In this document: piece after piece, positions 7,852 to 15,782 of the stretch
Layout of the letters: each line of letters opens with the position of its first letter
Position numbering within the stretch: position 1 is the stretch's first letter
Source: Candidatus Sulfotelmatobacter sp.
GTDB taxonomy: Bacteria > Acidobacteriota > Terriglobia > Terriglobales > Acidobacteriaceae
Reading direction: 5' to 3'
DNA length: 64,000 nucleotides
NCBI GenBank assembly: GCA_036500765.1
Contig: DASYBM010000001.1
Span: 226,412 to 290,411, forward strand
Position numbers and translations under genes: made by a program
Notes under the pieces: model-generated
What the model was told of the DNA's origin: nothing
Databases searched by the model: none
Seen by the model: only the letters and a program-made list of their open reading frames with translations

Positions 7852-8523
7852 TTACTGGAAGGTCGCCGTAACTGTCGTACTCGCGGACAGCACCACGTCG
7901 CACGTCGTCGAAGTTGACCCTGCACATGGCGCTCCCCAGGATACAAAATTCGCAGCCGGCGAGGCGGTCAGGCTCACGACTGAACCGGTCGGAAACGGCG
8001 CTCCGCAAGTCGTAGCCGGGCAGTTGATACCGGCTGGAGAACTGGTTATCGAATCGCCCGTGGCGGTGTTGGGCTGAATCACCACCGCCAGAATCGGCGA
8101 CGTCGTCCCGCCCGGACAGTAGGAGATCAGCGGGTTATTCACCGTCACCGTCGCCGTGCCGCTCACCAGATTGCCGCTCGGCCCAGTTCCTTTGTCGTAG
8201 CTGGCAGAAATATTGGCCACGCCACAGCCTAGGCCCGTTGGAGACACCGCGCCTCCATTCAGAGTAATCAGTTGCGGAATGTCGTTCCCCCAGGTGACGA
8301 TGGAGGTGATGTCTTTGTTTTCCGCCGGATGAATGTAAGTGCCGACGGCGGAGAAACCGGCCTGTAGCGTCGGATCGGGAGTCAGAAACGTAAACGTCGA
8401 GGGTGAAACCGTAATGCCCACCAATTGCTGATTCCGCGCACAACTATTCAGGCTGAGCAGCCACGTGCTCACGCCCATCAGGCCAATAACACCGATCCAC
8501 TTGCCAAGCCACTTCCGGTTCAT
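7852..8523 (-). CDS. Putative lipoprotein with Ig-like and InlB B-repeat-like domains
   Basis: A 223-residue exported protein. The N terminus (KWIGVIGLMGVSTWLLSLNSC) is a signal peptide with a lipobox-like LNSC at about 25-28. Residues about 35-135 resemble a bacterial Ig-like repeat (GITVSPSTFTF...GTATVTVNN). The C-terminal part (GSVVSLTASPAANFVSWGAPCAG...CDVVLSASTTVTATFQ) is typical of the divergent InlB B-repeat domain. The role is probably adhesion or cell-surface structure; the ligand is unknown. Confidence 0.75.
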   Translation of the reverse strand: MNRKWLGKWIGVIGLMGVSTWLLSLNSCARNQQLVGITVSPSTFTFLTPDPTLQAGFSAVGTYIHPAENKDITSIVTWGNDIPQLITLNGGAVSPTGLGCGVANISASYDKGTGPSGNLVSGTATVTVNNPLISYCPGGTTSPILAVVIQPNTATGDSITSSPAGINCPATTCGAPFPTGSVVSLTASPAANFVSWGAPCAGSTSTTCDVVLSASTTVTATFQ

Positions 8524-8625
8524 ACCAGCTCCTGAGCGGGCGATCGAAGCAATACGCGCGCAGCGGGGGATGGGCCAATTTAGTCAAAGGCCAGGCAAAA
8601 AGCAATAGCTCAAACGGCCCTCGCG

Positions 8626-9687
8626 TCAGCCCTTGACCGCCTCCGCCACCACCTTCGCGAACTCCTGCACATCTTCTTCCGTCGTGTCGAACGAGCACAT
8701 CCAGCGCACGATATTCTCCTCTTCAATCCACGGATAAAAGAAGTAGCGCTCCTTAATCTTGGCGATGGCGTGCCCGGGAACCTGCGCGAACACTCCGTTG
8801 GCTTCCACTTTCCACACGACGCGAACCTGCGGAATTTTCGCGATCTCGGCTTCGAGCACGCGCGCCATGCGGTTGGCATGTTCCGCGCTGCGCCGCCACA
8901 AATCGTTCGTCAGCAGAGCCTCGAATTGCGCCGCGATGAAGCGCATCTTCGACGCCAGTTGCATCCCTTGCTTGCGCAGATAGAGAAAATCTGCGCTCAG
9001 CTTGTGCGCGGGCTCGCGATTGAAAAACACAACCGCCTCCCCGCCCATGATCCCATTCTTGGTGCCCCCGAACGACAGCACGTCCACGCCCAGGTCGCGC
9101 GTCGCCTGCCGCAAGGTCTGCCCGAGACTGGCAGCGGCGTTGGCAATGCGCGCGCCATCCACGTGCAAAAACATTTCGTGCTCATGCGCGAACTGAGCCA
9201 GCGCCTGAATCTCTTCCGGCTGGTAAACCGTCCCCATCTCAGTAGATTGCGTGATCGAGATAACCCGCGCCTGCACATGGTGCTGGTCGCCGATGCCGTG
9301 ATAGGCGTGGCGCACAGCGTCGAGCGTGATCTTGCCATCCTGATGCGGCAACGGGATCAGCTTGCATCCCGTATGTTTTTCCGGCGCGCCGCATTCGTCC
9401 GTATAAATGTGCGCGTACTCGCTGCACAGCACCGCATGATACGGCCGGGTGAGCGACTCTAGCGACAGCACATTCGCCCCGGTTCCGTTGAAGGTGAAAA
9501 AGACGTCGATCCCGACGCCAAAGTGTTCCTCAAATTTCGCCAGCGCCGAGCGCGTGTAGTCGTCGTCACCGTAAGCGACGACGTGACCTTGATTGGCCCG
9601 CGTGATCGCCTCCAGCACCTCAGGATGCACTCCGGCATTGTTATCGCTGGCAAAATTGCGAGTCGGCGTTTTTGGCGCTAGCGGCAT
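8626..9687 (-). CDS. Low-specificity threonine aldolase-like PLP enzyme
   Basis: A 353-residue member of the beta-eliminating lyase / threonine aldolase family, which cleaves L-threonine or allo-threonine to glycine and acetaldehyde. Visible features are FASDNNAGVHPEVLEAI at the start, HIYTDECGAPEKHTGCKL, LHVDGARIANAAASLG around residue 172, and the PLP-lysine motif SFGGTKNGIMGGEAVVFF near 205. The length fits the family. It is transcribed away from the adenosine deaminase gene. Confidence 0.9.
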   Translation of the reverse strand: MPLAPKTPTRNFASDNNAGVHPEVLEAITRANQGHVVAYGDDDYTRSALAKFEEHFGVGIDVFFTFNGTGANVLSLESLTRPYHAVLCSEYAHIYTDECGAPEKHTGCKLIPLPHQDGKITLDAVRHAYHGIGDQHHVQARVISITQSTEMGTVYQPEEIQALAQFAHEHEMFLHVDGARIANAAASLGQTLRQATRDLGVDVLSFGGTKNGIMGGEAVVFFNREPAHKLSADFLYLRKQGMQLASKMRFIAAQFEALLTNDLWRRSAEHANRMARVLEAEIAKIPQVRVVWKVEANGVFAQVPGHAIAKIKERYFFYPWIEEENIVRWMCSFDTTEEDVQEFAKVVAEAVKG

Positions 9688-9995
9688 AGCAAGACAATGT
9701 AGCAGAACTGCTCCATGTCATCCTGAACCCAGGCGAAGCCGGGGTGAAGGGCCCTACGTTCGCCCGAAGCCACGATGCAGTTGACAGGAATGCCCACGTT
9801 TCTTACAGACCGTACCGCTCCCATCCACTGCAATGCCTGTTGCGTCGTATCGTAAGGTCCTTCGCTCGGTTTCACCGAGCTCAGGATGACATCACGATGG
9901 TTCGCTGCCGCAGCCGCGCCATTACCGGATTTTGTCAGCGACACAATCGCGGCCACCGAATTACAATTCCCTTCCTGATTTCCGGAGGCCAGTTC
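9688..9995. other. Intergenic region between threonine aldolase and adenosine deaminase
   Basis: The region holds no convincing gene. Most of it is a 174-base element with terminal inverted repeats (9717-9890). The only other signal is the ribosome-binding site GGAGG just before the adenosine deaminase start. Confidence 0.7.
9717..9890 (+). mobile_element. MITE-like element with terminal inverted repeats
   Basis: It begins GTCATCCTGA and ends TCAGGATGAC, a perfect 10-base terminal inverted repeat over 174 bases. A second copy lies in opposite orientation at 44478-44646. The copies share the outer parts (ACCCAGGCGAAGCCGGGG at one end, GGTTTCACCGA at the other), while the middle is more diverged. 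It encodes no transposase. This resembles a non-autonomous miniature element. Confidence 0.6.
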
Positions 9996-11522
9996 GTGAC
10001 CCTGAAGTCCTGCGTGATCGTCCTTTTCCTCTCTGCCCTCGCCGCGGCCCAAACCGCCGAGCAGAAAACCGCGCGCTATCTCGACTCCATCCGCCATCAG
10101 CCTTCCCTGCTTCTCGCCTTCCTGCACGACGTGCCCAAGGGCGGAGACCTGCACAACCACCTCGACGGCGCCATCTACGCCGAAGATATGCTCGACTGGG
10201 CCGCCTCCGATAATTTCTGCGTCGACCGCACCACTTCGCGGCTGCTGGGAGCGCCCTGCGATTCCTGCGAGCACTACACGCCGAAGCCCGCAATTAGCTG
10301 TGCCTATGACGACCACATTCTTTACGGCCAGATCGTCGACGCCTGGTCGATGCGCAACTGGCGTCCCGGCGACGAATCCGGCCACGACCACTTCTTCGCC
10401 GCCTTCGACAAGTTCGGACTCGCCTCGCACGGCCACGTCGCCGAAGCCGTCGCCACGGTCATCAATCGCGCTGCCCGCGAACACGTCCAATACATCGAAT
10501 TCATGCACACCGCCGACGGCCGCGCCTCGGCCAATCTCGGCACGAAGTTAGGGTATGACCCCGACTATGCCAAGATGCGCGACAATCTGCTCGCCAATGG
10601 CCTGAAAGAAATCGTTGCCGCGACCAGCAAGACCCTCGCTGACGATGACGCCCGCGCCCGCGCCGAACTGAAATGCGGCACGCCCGACGCCGAACCCGGA
10701 TGCACCGTCACGGTTCGGTACCTTTATCAAGTGTTGCGCGGCCTGCCGCACGAATGCGTATTCGCGGAGATGGTGCTGGGCTTCGAACTCGCCTCCTCTG
10801 ATCCGCGCTTCGTCGGCCTCAACCTGGTCATGCCTGAAGACTGGTACGTGCCCATTCACGATTTCAACGAGCACATGGCGATGCTCGATTACCTGCACGG
10901 CGTTTATTCCCCCGGGGTTCATCCTAAAGTTCACATCAGCCTGCACGCCGGAGAAATTGCCGCCGGCCTCGTGAAGCCCGAGGATCTCTCCTTCCATATT
11001 CGCGCCTCGGTCGAGCGCGGACACGCCGAGCGCATCGGCCACGGCGTCAGCGTGATGCTCGAAAAAGATCCCATCGCCCTGCTGAAAGAAATGGCGGCGA
11101 AGAACGTGCTGGTCGAAATCAACCTCACCTCCAACGACCAGATTCTGGGCGTCAGCGGCGACGACCATCCCCTGCCGATCTATATGAAGTACGGCGTCCC
11201 GGTAGCGATCTCGTCAGACGACGAAGGCGTAGCCAGATCTGACATGACCCACGAATACCTGCGCGCCGTACAAGATTTTCACCTTCCCTACACAGAACTA
11301 AAACGCATGACGCGCCAAAGTGTAGAGCATAGCTTCCTGCCGGGAGAGAGCCTGTGGGCGTCGACAAAAGACGCGTTCCGTTCGGTAGCAGCCTGCGCAG
11401 GAGATTCCGCCGCCACTGCAAAGCCCTCCGCAGCCTGCGCAAAGTTTCTGGAAGTTAACGAACGCGCCCGCGAACAATGGAAGCTGGAAGCTGCCTTCGC
11501 CGAGTTTGAAAAGAGGTTTTGA
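9996..11522 (+). CDS. Secreted adenosine deaminase-like protein
   Basis: The frame is open from 9744, but the GTG at 9996 is preceded by GGAGG and starts a signal peptide (VTLKSCVIVLFLSALAAAQ), giving about 508 residues. Zinc and catalytic motifs of the adenosine/AMP deaminase family are present: GDLHNHLDGA (HxH), SLHAGE, ERIGHGVSV, and SSDDEGVARSDMTHEY, which carries the metal-binding Asp pair. The length and insertions recall the secreted ADA2/CECR1-type deaminases. It probably converts extracellular adenosine to inosine. The nucleoside phosphorylase gene downstream (12410) would continue salvage. Confidence 0.9.
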   Translation: MTLKSCVIVLFLSALAAAQTAEQKTARYLDSIRHQPSLLLAFLHDVPKGGDLHNHLDGAIYAEDMLDWAASDNFCVDRTTSRLLGAPCDSCEHYTPKPAISCAYDDHILYGQIVDAWSMRNWRPGDESGHDHFFAAFDKFGLASHGHVAEAVATVINRAAREHVQYIEFMHTADGRASANLGTKLGYDPDYAKMRDNLLANGLKEIVAATSKTLADDDARARAELKCGTPDAEPGCTVTVRYLYQVLRGLPHECVFAEMVLGFELASSDPRFVGLNLVMPEDWYVPIHDFNEHMAMLDYLHGVYSPGVHPKVHISLHAGEIAAGLVKPEDLSFHIRASVERGHAERIGHGVSVMLEKDPIALLKEMAAKNVLVEINLTSNDQILGVSGDDHPLPIYMKYGVPVAISSDDEGVARSDMTHEYLRAVQDFHLPYTELKRMTRQSVEHSFLPGESLWASTKDAFRSVAACAGDSAATAKPSAACAKFLEVNERAREQWKLEAAFAEFEKRF

Positions 11523-11617
11523 GCGGGAAATATTTCTTAGAGAATCACCCCGACATCTCGCGGATTGAGGGCCTAAGTCCGCTACCGCACGATTACGCTC
11601 TGCGATAAGCTGCTCTC

Positions 11618-12226
11618 ATGCCTCGCAAACGCACCCTAGTCTCGTCGCCTCTCGCCTGGAGCAGCACTTGGATCAAGACCGTGCCAGTTCCCCCTCCACC
11701 GCTGCCCGTCCTCGCTGAGCGCGGAGGCACGCAGTTGCGCACGCCCTTGCCCGTGGCCATCGTCGACACTCGCGAGCAGAACCCGCTCTCCTTCCGCCGC
11801 TTCAAAGGATGGTTCACCCGCATCGAGCACCGCGCCCTGCGCCTCGGCGACTATTCAGTCGAGGGTATGGAGGACAGCTGCATCGTCGAGCGCAAAGACC
11901 TGGCCGATCTGATCTGTTCTTTCACCACAAATCGCTCCGTGTTTATCAAACGTCTGCGCCACATGGCTGACGCGCCGCACAGCCTGCTCGTCGTGACCGC
12001 GTCGCTGACGGAAGTAAAATCCGAATATCCCTACCGCGCCGCCAATCCCAACCGCATCACGCAATCGCTCATCGCCACGCTCGCCGGCCTCCGCCTGCCG
12101 TTCATCTGCACCGACTCGCACGAACTCGGAGAAGAAGTCGTCGCCTCCTACCTCTACCAAACATTTCTGTATGATTGGCTGGACCGCAACGGCCACGGCC
12201 GCCAGTTAGCCGACGGAGATCTGTAA
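11618..12226 (+). CDS. ERCC4/XPF-type nuclease domain protein
   Basis: A 202-residue protein with a proline-rich N-terminal segment followed by an ERCC4 nuclease domain. VAIVDTREQNPLSF lies at about 46-59, LGDYSVEG at about 76-83, and the catalytic ERKDLADL (ERKxxxD) at about 90-97. XPF/Mus81-family nucleases cut branched or flap DNA; here there is no helicase or helix-hairpin-helix partner in the same protein. It lies between the deaminase and the nucleoside phosphorylase, with no obvious pathway link. Confidence 0.85.
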   Translation: MPRKRTLVSSPLAWSSTWIKTVPVPPPPLPVLAERGGTQLRTPLPVAIVDTREQNPLSFRRFKGWFTRIEHRALRLGDYSVEGMEDSCIVERKDLADLICSFTTNRSVFIKRLRHMADAPHSLLVVTASLTEVKSEYPYRAANPNRITQSLIATLAGLRLPFICTDSHELGEEVVASYLYQTFLYDWLDRNGHGRQLADGDL

Positions 12227-12239
12227 GATCGCGTGGCTA

Positions 12240-12355
12240 GGATCGCGTGGCCCCGGACGCATTCGTCCGGGGCCCGCGCCAAGCGCGCGATGGTTTGCAT
12301 TGAAAGCGCGCGGCTTCAGGCCGCGCTCGTGCCCAAAAAAATAATTCCGGCTTTA
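12240..12355. repeat. Palindromic repeat cluster upstream of the phosphorylase
   Basis: It contains the hairpin GCCCCGGACG-CATT-CGTCCGGGGC (12250-12273), then CGCGGCTTCAGGCCGCG and a CCGGCTTTAGCCGCTG segment. These are two repeat families (GGACGCATTCGTCC type and GGCTTCAGCC/GGCTTTAGCC type) that recur at 13266, 14020, 14292, 15192, 19370, 40281 and 61820. Confidence 0.75.
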
Positions 12356-12409
12356 GCCGCTGAGATATTTCTCCAAGCGCGCCCACGAACACGAAGGCAC
12401 GACATAATC

Positions 12410-13249
12410 ATGTCACAGCAATTCACCCAAGCCGACACCGCCGCGCAACTCATCCTCACCCGCACCCCTCTGCGCCCGCAGATCGCCCTAGTCCTCGGCT
12501 CCGGCCTCGGCAGCTTCGCCGATTCCCTCACCAACTCGACCCGCGTCCCCTACGCCGACATCCCCTCATTCCCGCGCTCCACCGCCATCGGCCACGCCGG
12601 ACAAATGGTGATCGGCCACGCCGGTACCGTCCCAGTCGCCGCCATGCAGGGCCGCGTGCATCTCTACGAAGGATATTCCCCGCAGGAAGTAACCTTCCCC
12701 ATCCGCGTCTTCGGACGAATGGGCATTCGCGCCGTCATCCTCACCAACGCCGCCGGAGGCATCAACCTCAGCTACTCGCAAGGGGCGCTGGTCGTGCTGC
12801 GCGACCACATCAACCTGCAAGGATCGAACCCGCTGGTCGGCGCGAACGACGACCGCTTCGGTCTGCGATTCCCCGACATGACGCATGCCTACGCCCCCGA
12901 ATATCGTCAGATCGCGCGCGAAGAAGCCGCAAAACTCGGCATCCCGCAAAATGAAGGCGTGTATGCCGCGCTGCTCGGGCCCAGCTATGAGACTCCGGCG
13001 GAAATAGAATATCTGCGCCGCATCGGCGCTGACCTGGTGGGCATGTCGACGGTCGCCGAAGTTATTGCCGCCCGTCACATGGGAATGAAAGTCCTCGCAA
13101 TTTCCTGCGTAACAAATATGGCTGCAGGAATTTTAGACCAGCCGCTATCCCATGCCGAAGTCATGGAAACCGGAGAGCGCGTAAAAACCACATTCGAGTC
13201 CCTACTGCACGCCGTCCTCCCCCGCATAGCGCAAGACATAGGAGAGTAA
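12410..13249 (+). CDS. Purine nucleoside phosphorylase (class II type)
   Basis: A 279-residue enzyme of the PunA/XapA family, which splits inosine or guanosine with phosphate. I chose the ATG at 12410; the frame is open further up, but that stretch is repeat DNA. Family motifs are LVLGSGLGSFADSL (phosphate-binding) near residue 27, the GRVHLYEGYSPQEVTFPIR region, TNAAGGINLSYSQG at about 112, GPSYETPAEIEYLRRIGADLVGMSTV at about 187-212, and AISCVTNMAAGI. With the adenosine deaminase upstream it forms a purine salvage route. Confidence 0.93.
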   Translation: MSQQFTQADTAAQLILTRTPLRPQIALVLGSGLGSFADSLTNSTRVPYADIPSFPRSTAIGHAGQMVIGHAGTVPVAAMQGRVHLYEGYSPQEVTFPIRVFGRMGIRAVILTNAAGGINLSYSQGALVVLRDHINLQGSNPLVGANDDRFGLRFPDMTHAYAPEYRQIAREEAAKLGIPQNEGVYAALLGPSYETPAEIEYLRRIGADLVGMSTVAEVIAARHMGMKVLAISCVTNMAAGILDQPLSHAEVMETGERVKTTFESLLHAVLPRIAQDIGE

Positions 13250-13265
13250 ATCGGCCCCACGTGGC

Positions 13266-13345
13266 GACGGACGCATTCGTCCGTCCCGCGATAGCTTGCC
13301 CTGAGCGAAGTCGAAGGGGCGAAGCCGAGTGAAGTCCGCAAGACG
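13266..13345. repeat. GACGGACG-CATT-CGTCCGTC hairpin and CCCTGAGCGAAGTCGAAGGG motif
   Basis: The perfect 8-bp stem at 13266-13285 is another copy of the GGACGCATTCGTCC family. It is followed at about 13298 by CCCTGAGCGAAGTCGAAGGG, a widely dispersed bacterial intergenic motif that also occurs near 17255 and 45303 in variant or inverted form. It lies just after the phosphorylase stop and could act as a transcript-end hairpin. Confidence 0.65.
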
Positions 13346-13525
13346 GCCGCCGGAGGAAAATCACCGTCCCATCCTCCGAATCAACCAGCCGCCGGCGGCT
13401 TCACCCACGAACCGCGACGAAATTATTCTGACTCACCGCAAACCCAAGTGCCCTCGCGAATCACCGCCGCGCGAACCATGCCCGCGTTCTATAATGCTGC
13501 TGCAATCCATTTCACGGAGGCACTC

Positions 13526-13924
13526 ATGCCGCAAGCCATCCCCGAAAAGTACAAAGATCTTTTTCAGAAGCGGGCGTTCGCCAGCCTGGGGACTTTAATG
13601 CCCGACGGCAGTCCGCAAGTTACGCCGGTCTGGTGCGACTTCGACGGCGAGCACGTCATCTTCAACTCCGCCCGCGGACGTCAAAAAGATAAGAACGTCC
13701 GCCGCGATCCCCGCGTATCGCTCGCAATTATCGATCCCGAAAATCCCTACCGCTATCTCGAAATTCGCGGCCGCGTCGTCGAAATCACCGAAGAAGGCGC
13801 CGACGAAAGCATCAACAAGCTGGCCAAAAAATATCTCGGCGTCGACAAGTATCCCTACGCCCAGCCCAGCGAAGTCCGCGTCATCTACAAGATCAAGCCC
13901 GAACACACCACGGTGATGGGATAG
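13526..13924 (+). CDS. PPOX-class pyridoxamine 5'-phosphate oxidase-like protein
   Basis: A 132-residue split-barrel flavin/F420-binding protein. The ATG at 13526 follows CGGAGG with ideal spacing, so I rejected the longer upstream frame. The pattern FASLGTLMPDGSPQVTPVWCDFDGEHVIFNSARGRQKDKNVRRDPRVSLAIIDPENPYRYLEIRGRV is characteristic of the PPOX class F420-dependent or related family. The substrate is not predictable. Confidence 0.88.
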   Translation: MPQAIPEKYKDLFQKRAFASLGTLMPDGSPQVTPVWCDFDGEHVIFNSARGRQKDKNVRRDPRVSLAIIDPENPYRYLEIRGRVVEITEEGADESINKLAKKYLGVDKYPYAQPSEVRVIYKIKPEHTTVMG

Positions 13925-13929
13925 GCGTT

Positions 13930-14080
13930 TTCGTAGCGCCGGCGTCCCGCCGGCCGTCGCGGGGCGTCACGCCCCCCACCCCTGGAAAGCAGCACTTCGG
14001 CTAGACGCACCGTGGAAGAGCGGCGCTTCAGCGCCGCGTCCAGCGCGAGAAAAAAGAATCGGGCTTTAGCCCCCGAACGA
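13930..14080. repeat. Palindrome-rich repeat block upstream of homoserine dehydrogenase
   Basis: It contains GCCGGCGTCCCGCCGGC, GGGGCGTCACGCCCC, CGGCGCTTCAGCGCCG and GGGCTTTAGCCCCCG. The last two are the paired halves of the GGCTTCAGCC...GGGCTTTAGCCCC repeat, which also occurs at 15192-15265 and, in frame, inside the next gene at 14292-14354. The block ends about 8 bases before the likely translation start. Confidence 0.75.
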
Positions 14081-14088
14081 GGATCGCC

Positions 14089-15168
14089 ATCCGTACTTAC
14101 AACCTGTGCTTCCTCGGCTTCGGCAACGTCAACCGGACGCTGGTCCGCCTCCTCGAAGACCGCGCCCAGGAACTTCGCGACCGCCACGGCATTGCGTACA
14201 GCATCACCGGAATCGCCTCCCGCCGCCTGGGCTGGATCGCTGACGCAGACGGCCTGGACGCTTCCGTCGCTCTCAATCCGAAGAACGAACGGGAAGGGCG
14301 CGACTTCAGTCGTGCCGATAACGCCCCGGCAAAAAGCGGGCTTCAGCCCCTGAGGGCCGCAACCGCCTACGATCAAACGAAAGCCTGGCTCGCCGCCGCC
14401 CGCGCCGACGTCCTCTTCGAAGCCACATCTCTCAACGTCGAAACCGGCCAGCCCGCCATCGAGCACATCCGCGCGGCGCTCGAACACGGAGCCCACGCTA
14501 TCACCGCCAACAAAGGCCCCATCGTCCACGCCTACCGCGAACTCCGCGACCTGGCCCTGGCGCGCGAAAAGAAATTCCTCTTCGAATCCACGGTCATGGA
14601 CGGCGTGCCGATTTTTTCTCTCTTCGATCAGATGCCCACGATTCACCTGAAAGGCTTCCACGGAATTCTCAATTCGACGACCAACGTAATCCTCAGCGAA
14701 ATGGAAAATGGCCTCGCCTTCGACGACGCCGTGAAAAAAGCGCAAGCCCTCGGCATCGCCGAAACCGACGCCACTCACGACATCGACGGCTGGGACGCCG
14801 CCGTAAAAACCGCCGCGCTCGTGAACGTATTGATGTGTTCGAACGAAAATGACACGCCGATTCGCCTCGACGAAATCGCCCGCGAAGGCATCCGCGACAT
14901 CACCATGCAAGCCGCCCGCAACGCCCGCCGCGACGGCTGGCCCTTCAAACTAGTCTGCCGCGCCAAGCGGGAAGGCGACAAAGTAGTAGCGAGCGTCGCC
15001 CTCAAAAAAATGCTGGTTAGCACGCCAATGGGAGGAATCTCTGGAACCTCCTCATACATTTGTTTCAATACAGACGTTTTCCCCGTGCTCTCGATTACCG
15101 AGCAAGACCCTGGCCTGCATGCGACCGCGTACGGCATGCTCGCGGATTTTGTGCGTGCGGTGGAGTAA
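14089..15168 (+). CDS. Homoserine dehydrogenase with no canonical start codon and an in-frame repeat insertion
   Basis: It encodes an NAD(P)-dependent homoserine dehydrogenase of the short form without an ACT domain (threonine/methionine branch). The Rossmann start is TYNLCFLGFGNVNRTLVRLL. Later features are ITANKGPIVHAYRELRDLA, ESTVMDGVPIFSL, the NSTTNVILSEMENGL substrate region and AETDATHDIDGWDAAVKTA. The frame is open from 14005, but there is no ATG, GTG or TTG before 14596. By homology the protein should begin at ATC (14089), which follows ACGAGG with 6 bases spacing. Residues about 68-90 are encoded by a palindromic repeat (14292-14354). It could be expressed from ATC, or be a decayed gene. 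Confidence 0.8.
   Translation: MRTYNLCFLGFGNVNRTLVRLLEDRAQELRDRHGIAYSITGIASRRLGWIADADGLDASVALNPKNEREGRDFSRADNAPAKSGLQPLRAATAYDQTKAWLAAARADVLFEATSLNVETGQPAIEHIRAALEHGAHAITANKGPIVHAYRELRDLALAREKKFLFESTVMDGVPIFSLFDQMPTIHLKGFHGILNSTTNVILSEMENGLAFDDAVKKAQALGIAETDATHDIDGWDAAVKTAALVNVLMCSNENDTPIRLDEIAREGIRDITMQAARNARRDGWPFKLVCRAKREGDKVVASVALKKMLVSTPMGGISGTSSYICFNTDVFPVLSITEQDPGLHATAYGMLADFVRAVE
14292..14354 (+). repeat. Palindromic repeat inside the homoserine dehydrogenase frame
   Basis: The order GGAAGGGC-GCGACTTCAGTCGTGCC-(spacer)-GCGGGCTTCAGCCCCTG matches the intergenic copy at 15192-15257 nearly base for base. Within the gene it encodes REGRDFSRADNAPAKSGLQP, a segment not expected in the family. 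The reading frame is kept through it. Confidence 0.75.
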
Positions 15169-15191
15169 TGTATGTTTGCTGTTAGGTTTGT

Positions 15192-15275
15192 GGAAGGGCA
15201 CGGCTTCAGCCGTGCCGTTAAGCGCCACGAATCACGCGGGCTTTAGCCCCTGCGCGGCGCCGGCCACTGCCGCTC
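15192..15275 (+). repeat. GGCACGGCTTCAGCCGTGCC / GGGCTTTAGCCCC repeat
   Basis: This intergenic copy has two hairpins: GGCACGGCTTCAGCCGTGCC and CGGGCTTTAGCCCCTG, joined by a short AT-richer spacer. It serves as the reference for the in-gene copy at 14292-14354 and the half copy at 40281-40302. Confidence 0.75.
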
Positions 15276-15291
15276 TGGCCGCGACGATCCT

Positions 15292-15696
15292 TCACAAGCA
15301 ATGGCCAATGCTTTGGATAGACACGTCGCTCAAAGTATCGTAGGGCGATGGATCGACCTGACGGTTCGTGTGATTGAATCGAAACTCGACGTACACAGAC
15401 CAGCGATCGCAAGCCAAGCCATCTCCGGGATACTCGTCGATCTTAACCCGCGGATTCCACATCTGATCAGAGTAAGGCGTTCCCCGAGTGCCCAGATACT
15501 TTCCCACCTCGGCTCGTCGGCTCCCACGCGGCAGGTCGCGCTGAAACTCCGCGAGCTTGGCCTGATACCGAGCGTCCCGTTCAGCCTCAATTCGCGCCGC
15601 CGCCGCACGCCGTGCTTCATACCGCAAAACAAGAATTCTCCCCGAAACCAGAGCCAATAAAACGACAACGAAGATCACTACCAGAGGTTTTTTCAT
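15292..15696 (-). CDS. Membrane-anchored hypothetical protein
   Basis: About 134 residues from the ATG at 15696 (MKKPLVVIFVVVLLALVSG), or 144 if it starts at 15726. A single N-terminal transmembrane helix is followed by an Ala/Arg/Glu-rich helical stretch (about 25-55), which may be a coiled coil. A soluble C-terminal part has a pair of Cys residues (LACDRW and IGHC). No family is recognised. It is divergent from the cysteine desulfurase-like gene. Confidence 0.6.
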   Translation of the reverse strand: MKKPLVVIFVVVLLALVSGRILVLRYEARRAAAARIEAERDARYQAKLAEFQRDLPRGSRRAEVGKYLGTRGTPYSDQMWNPRVKIDEYPGDGLACDRWSVYVEFRFNHTNRQVDPSPYDTLSDVSIQSIGHCL

Positions 15697-15782
15697 TGAG
15701 CGGCCCGAGCAGCAACATGATGCCACGCATTAGCTGGCTCGACAACGACGTCCGCAATCATGATAAAAATAAACCGACGATT

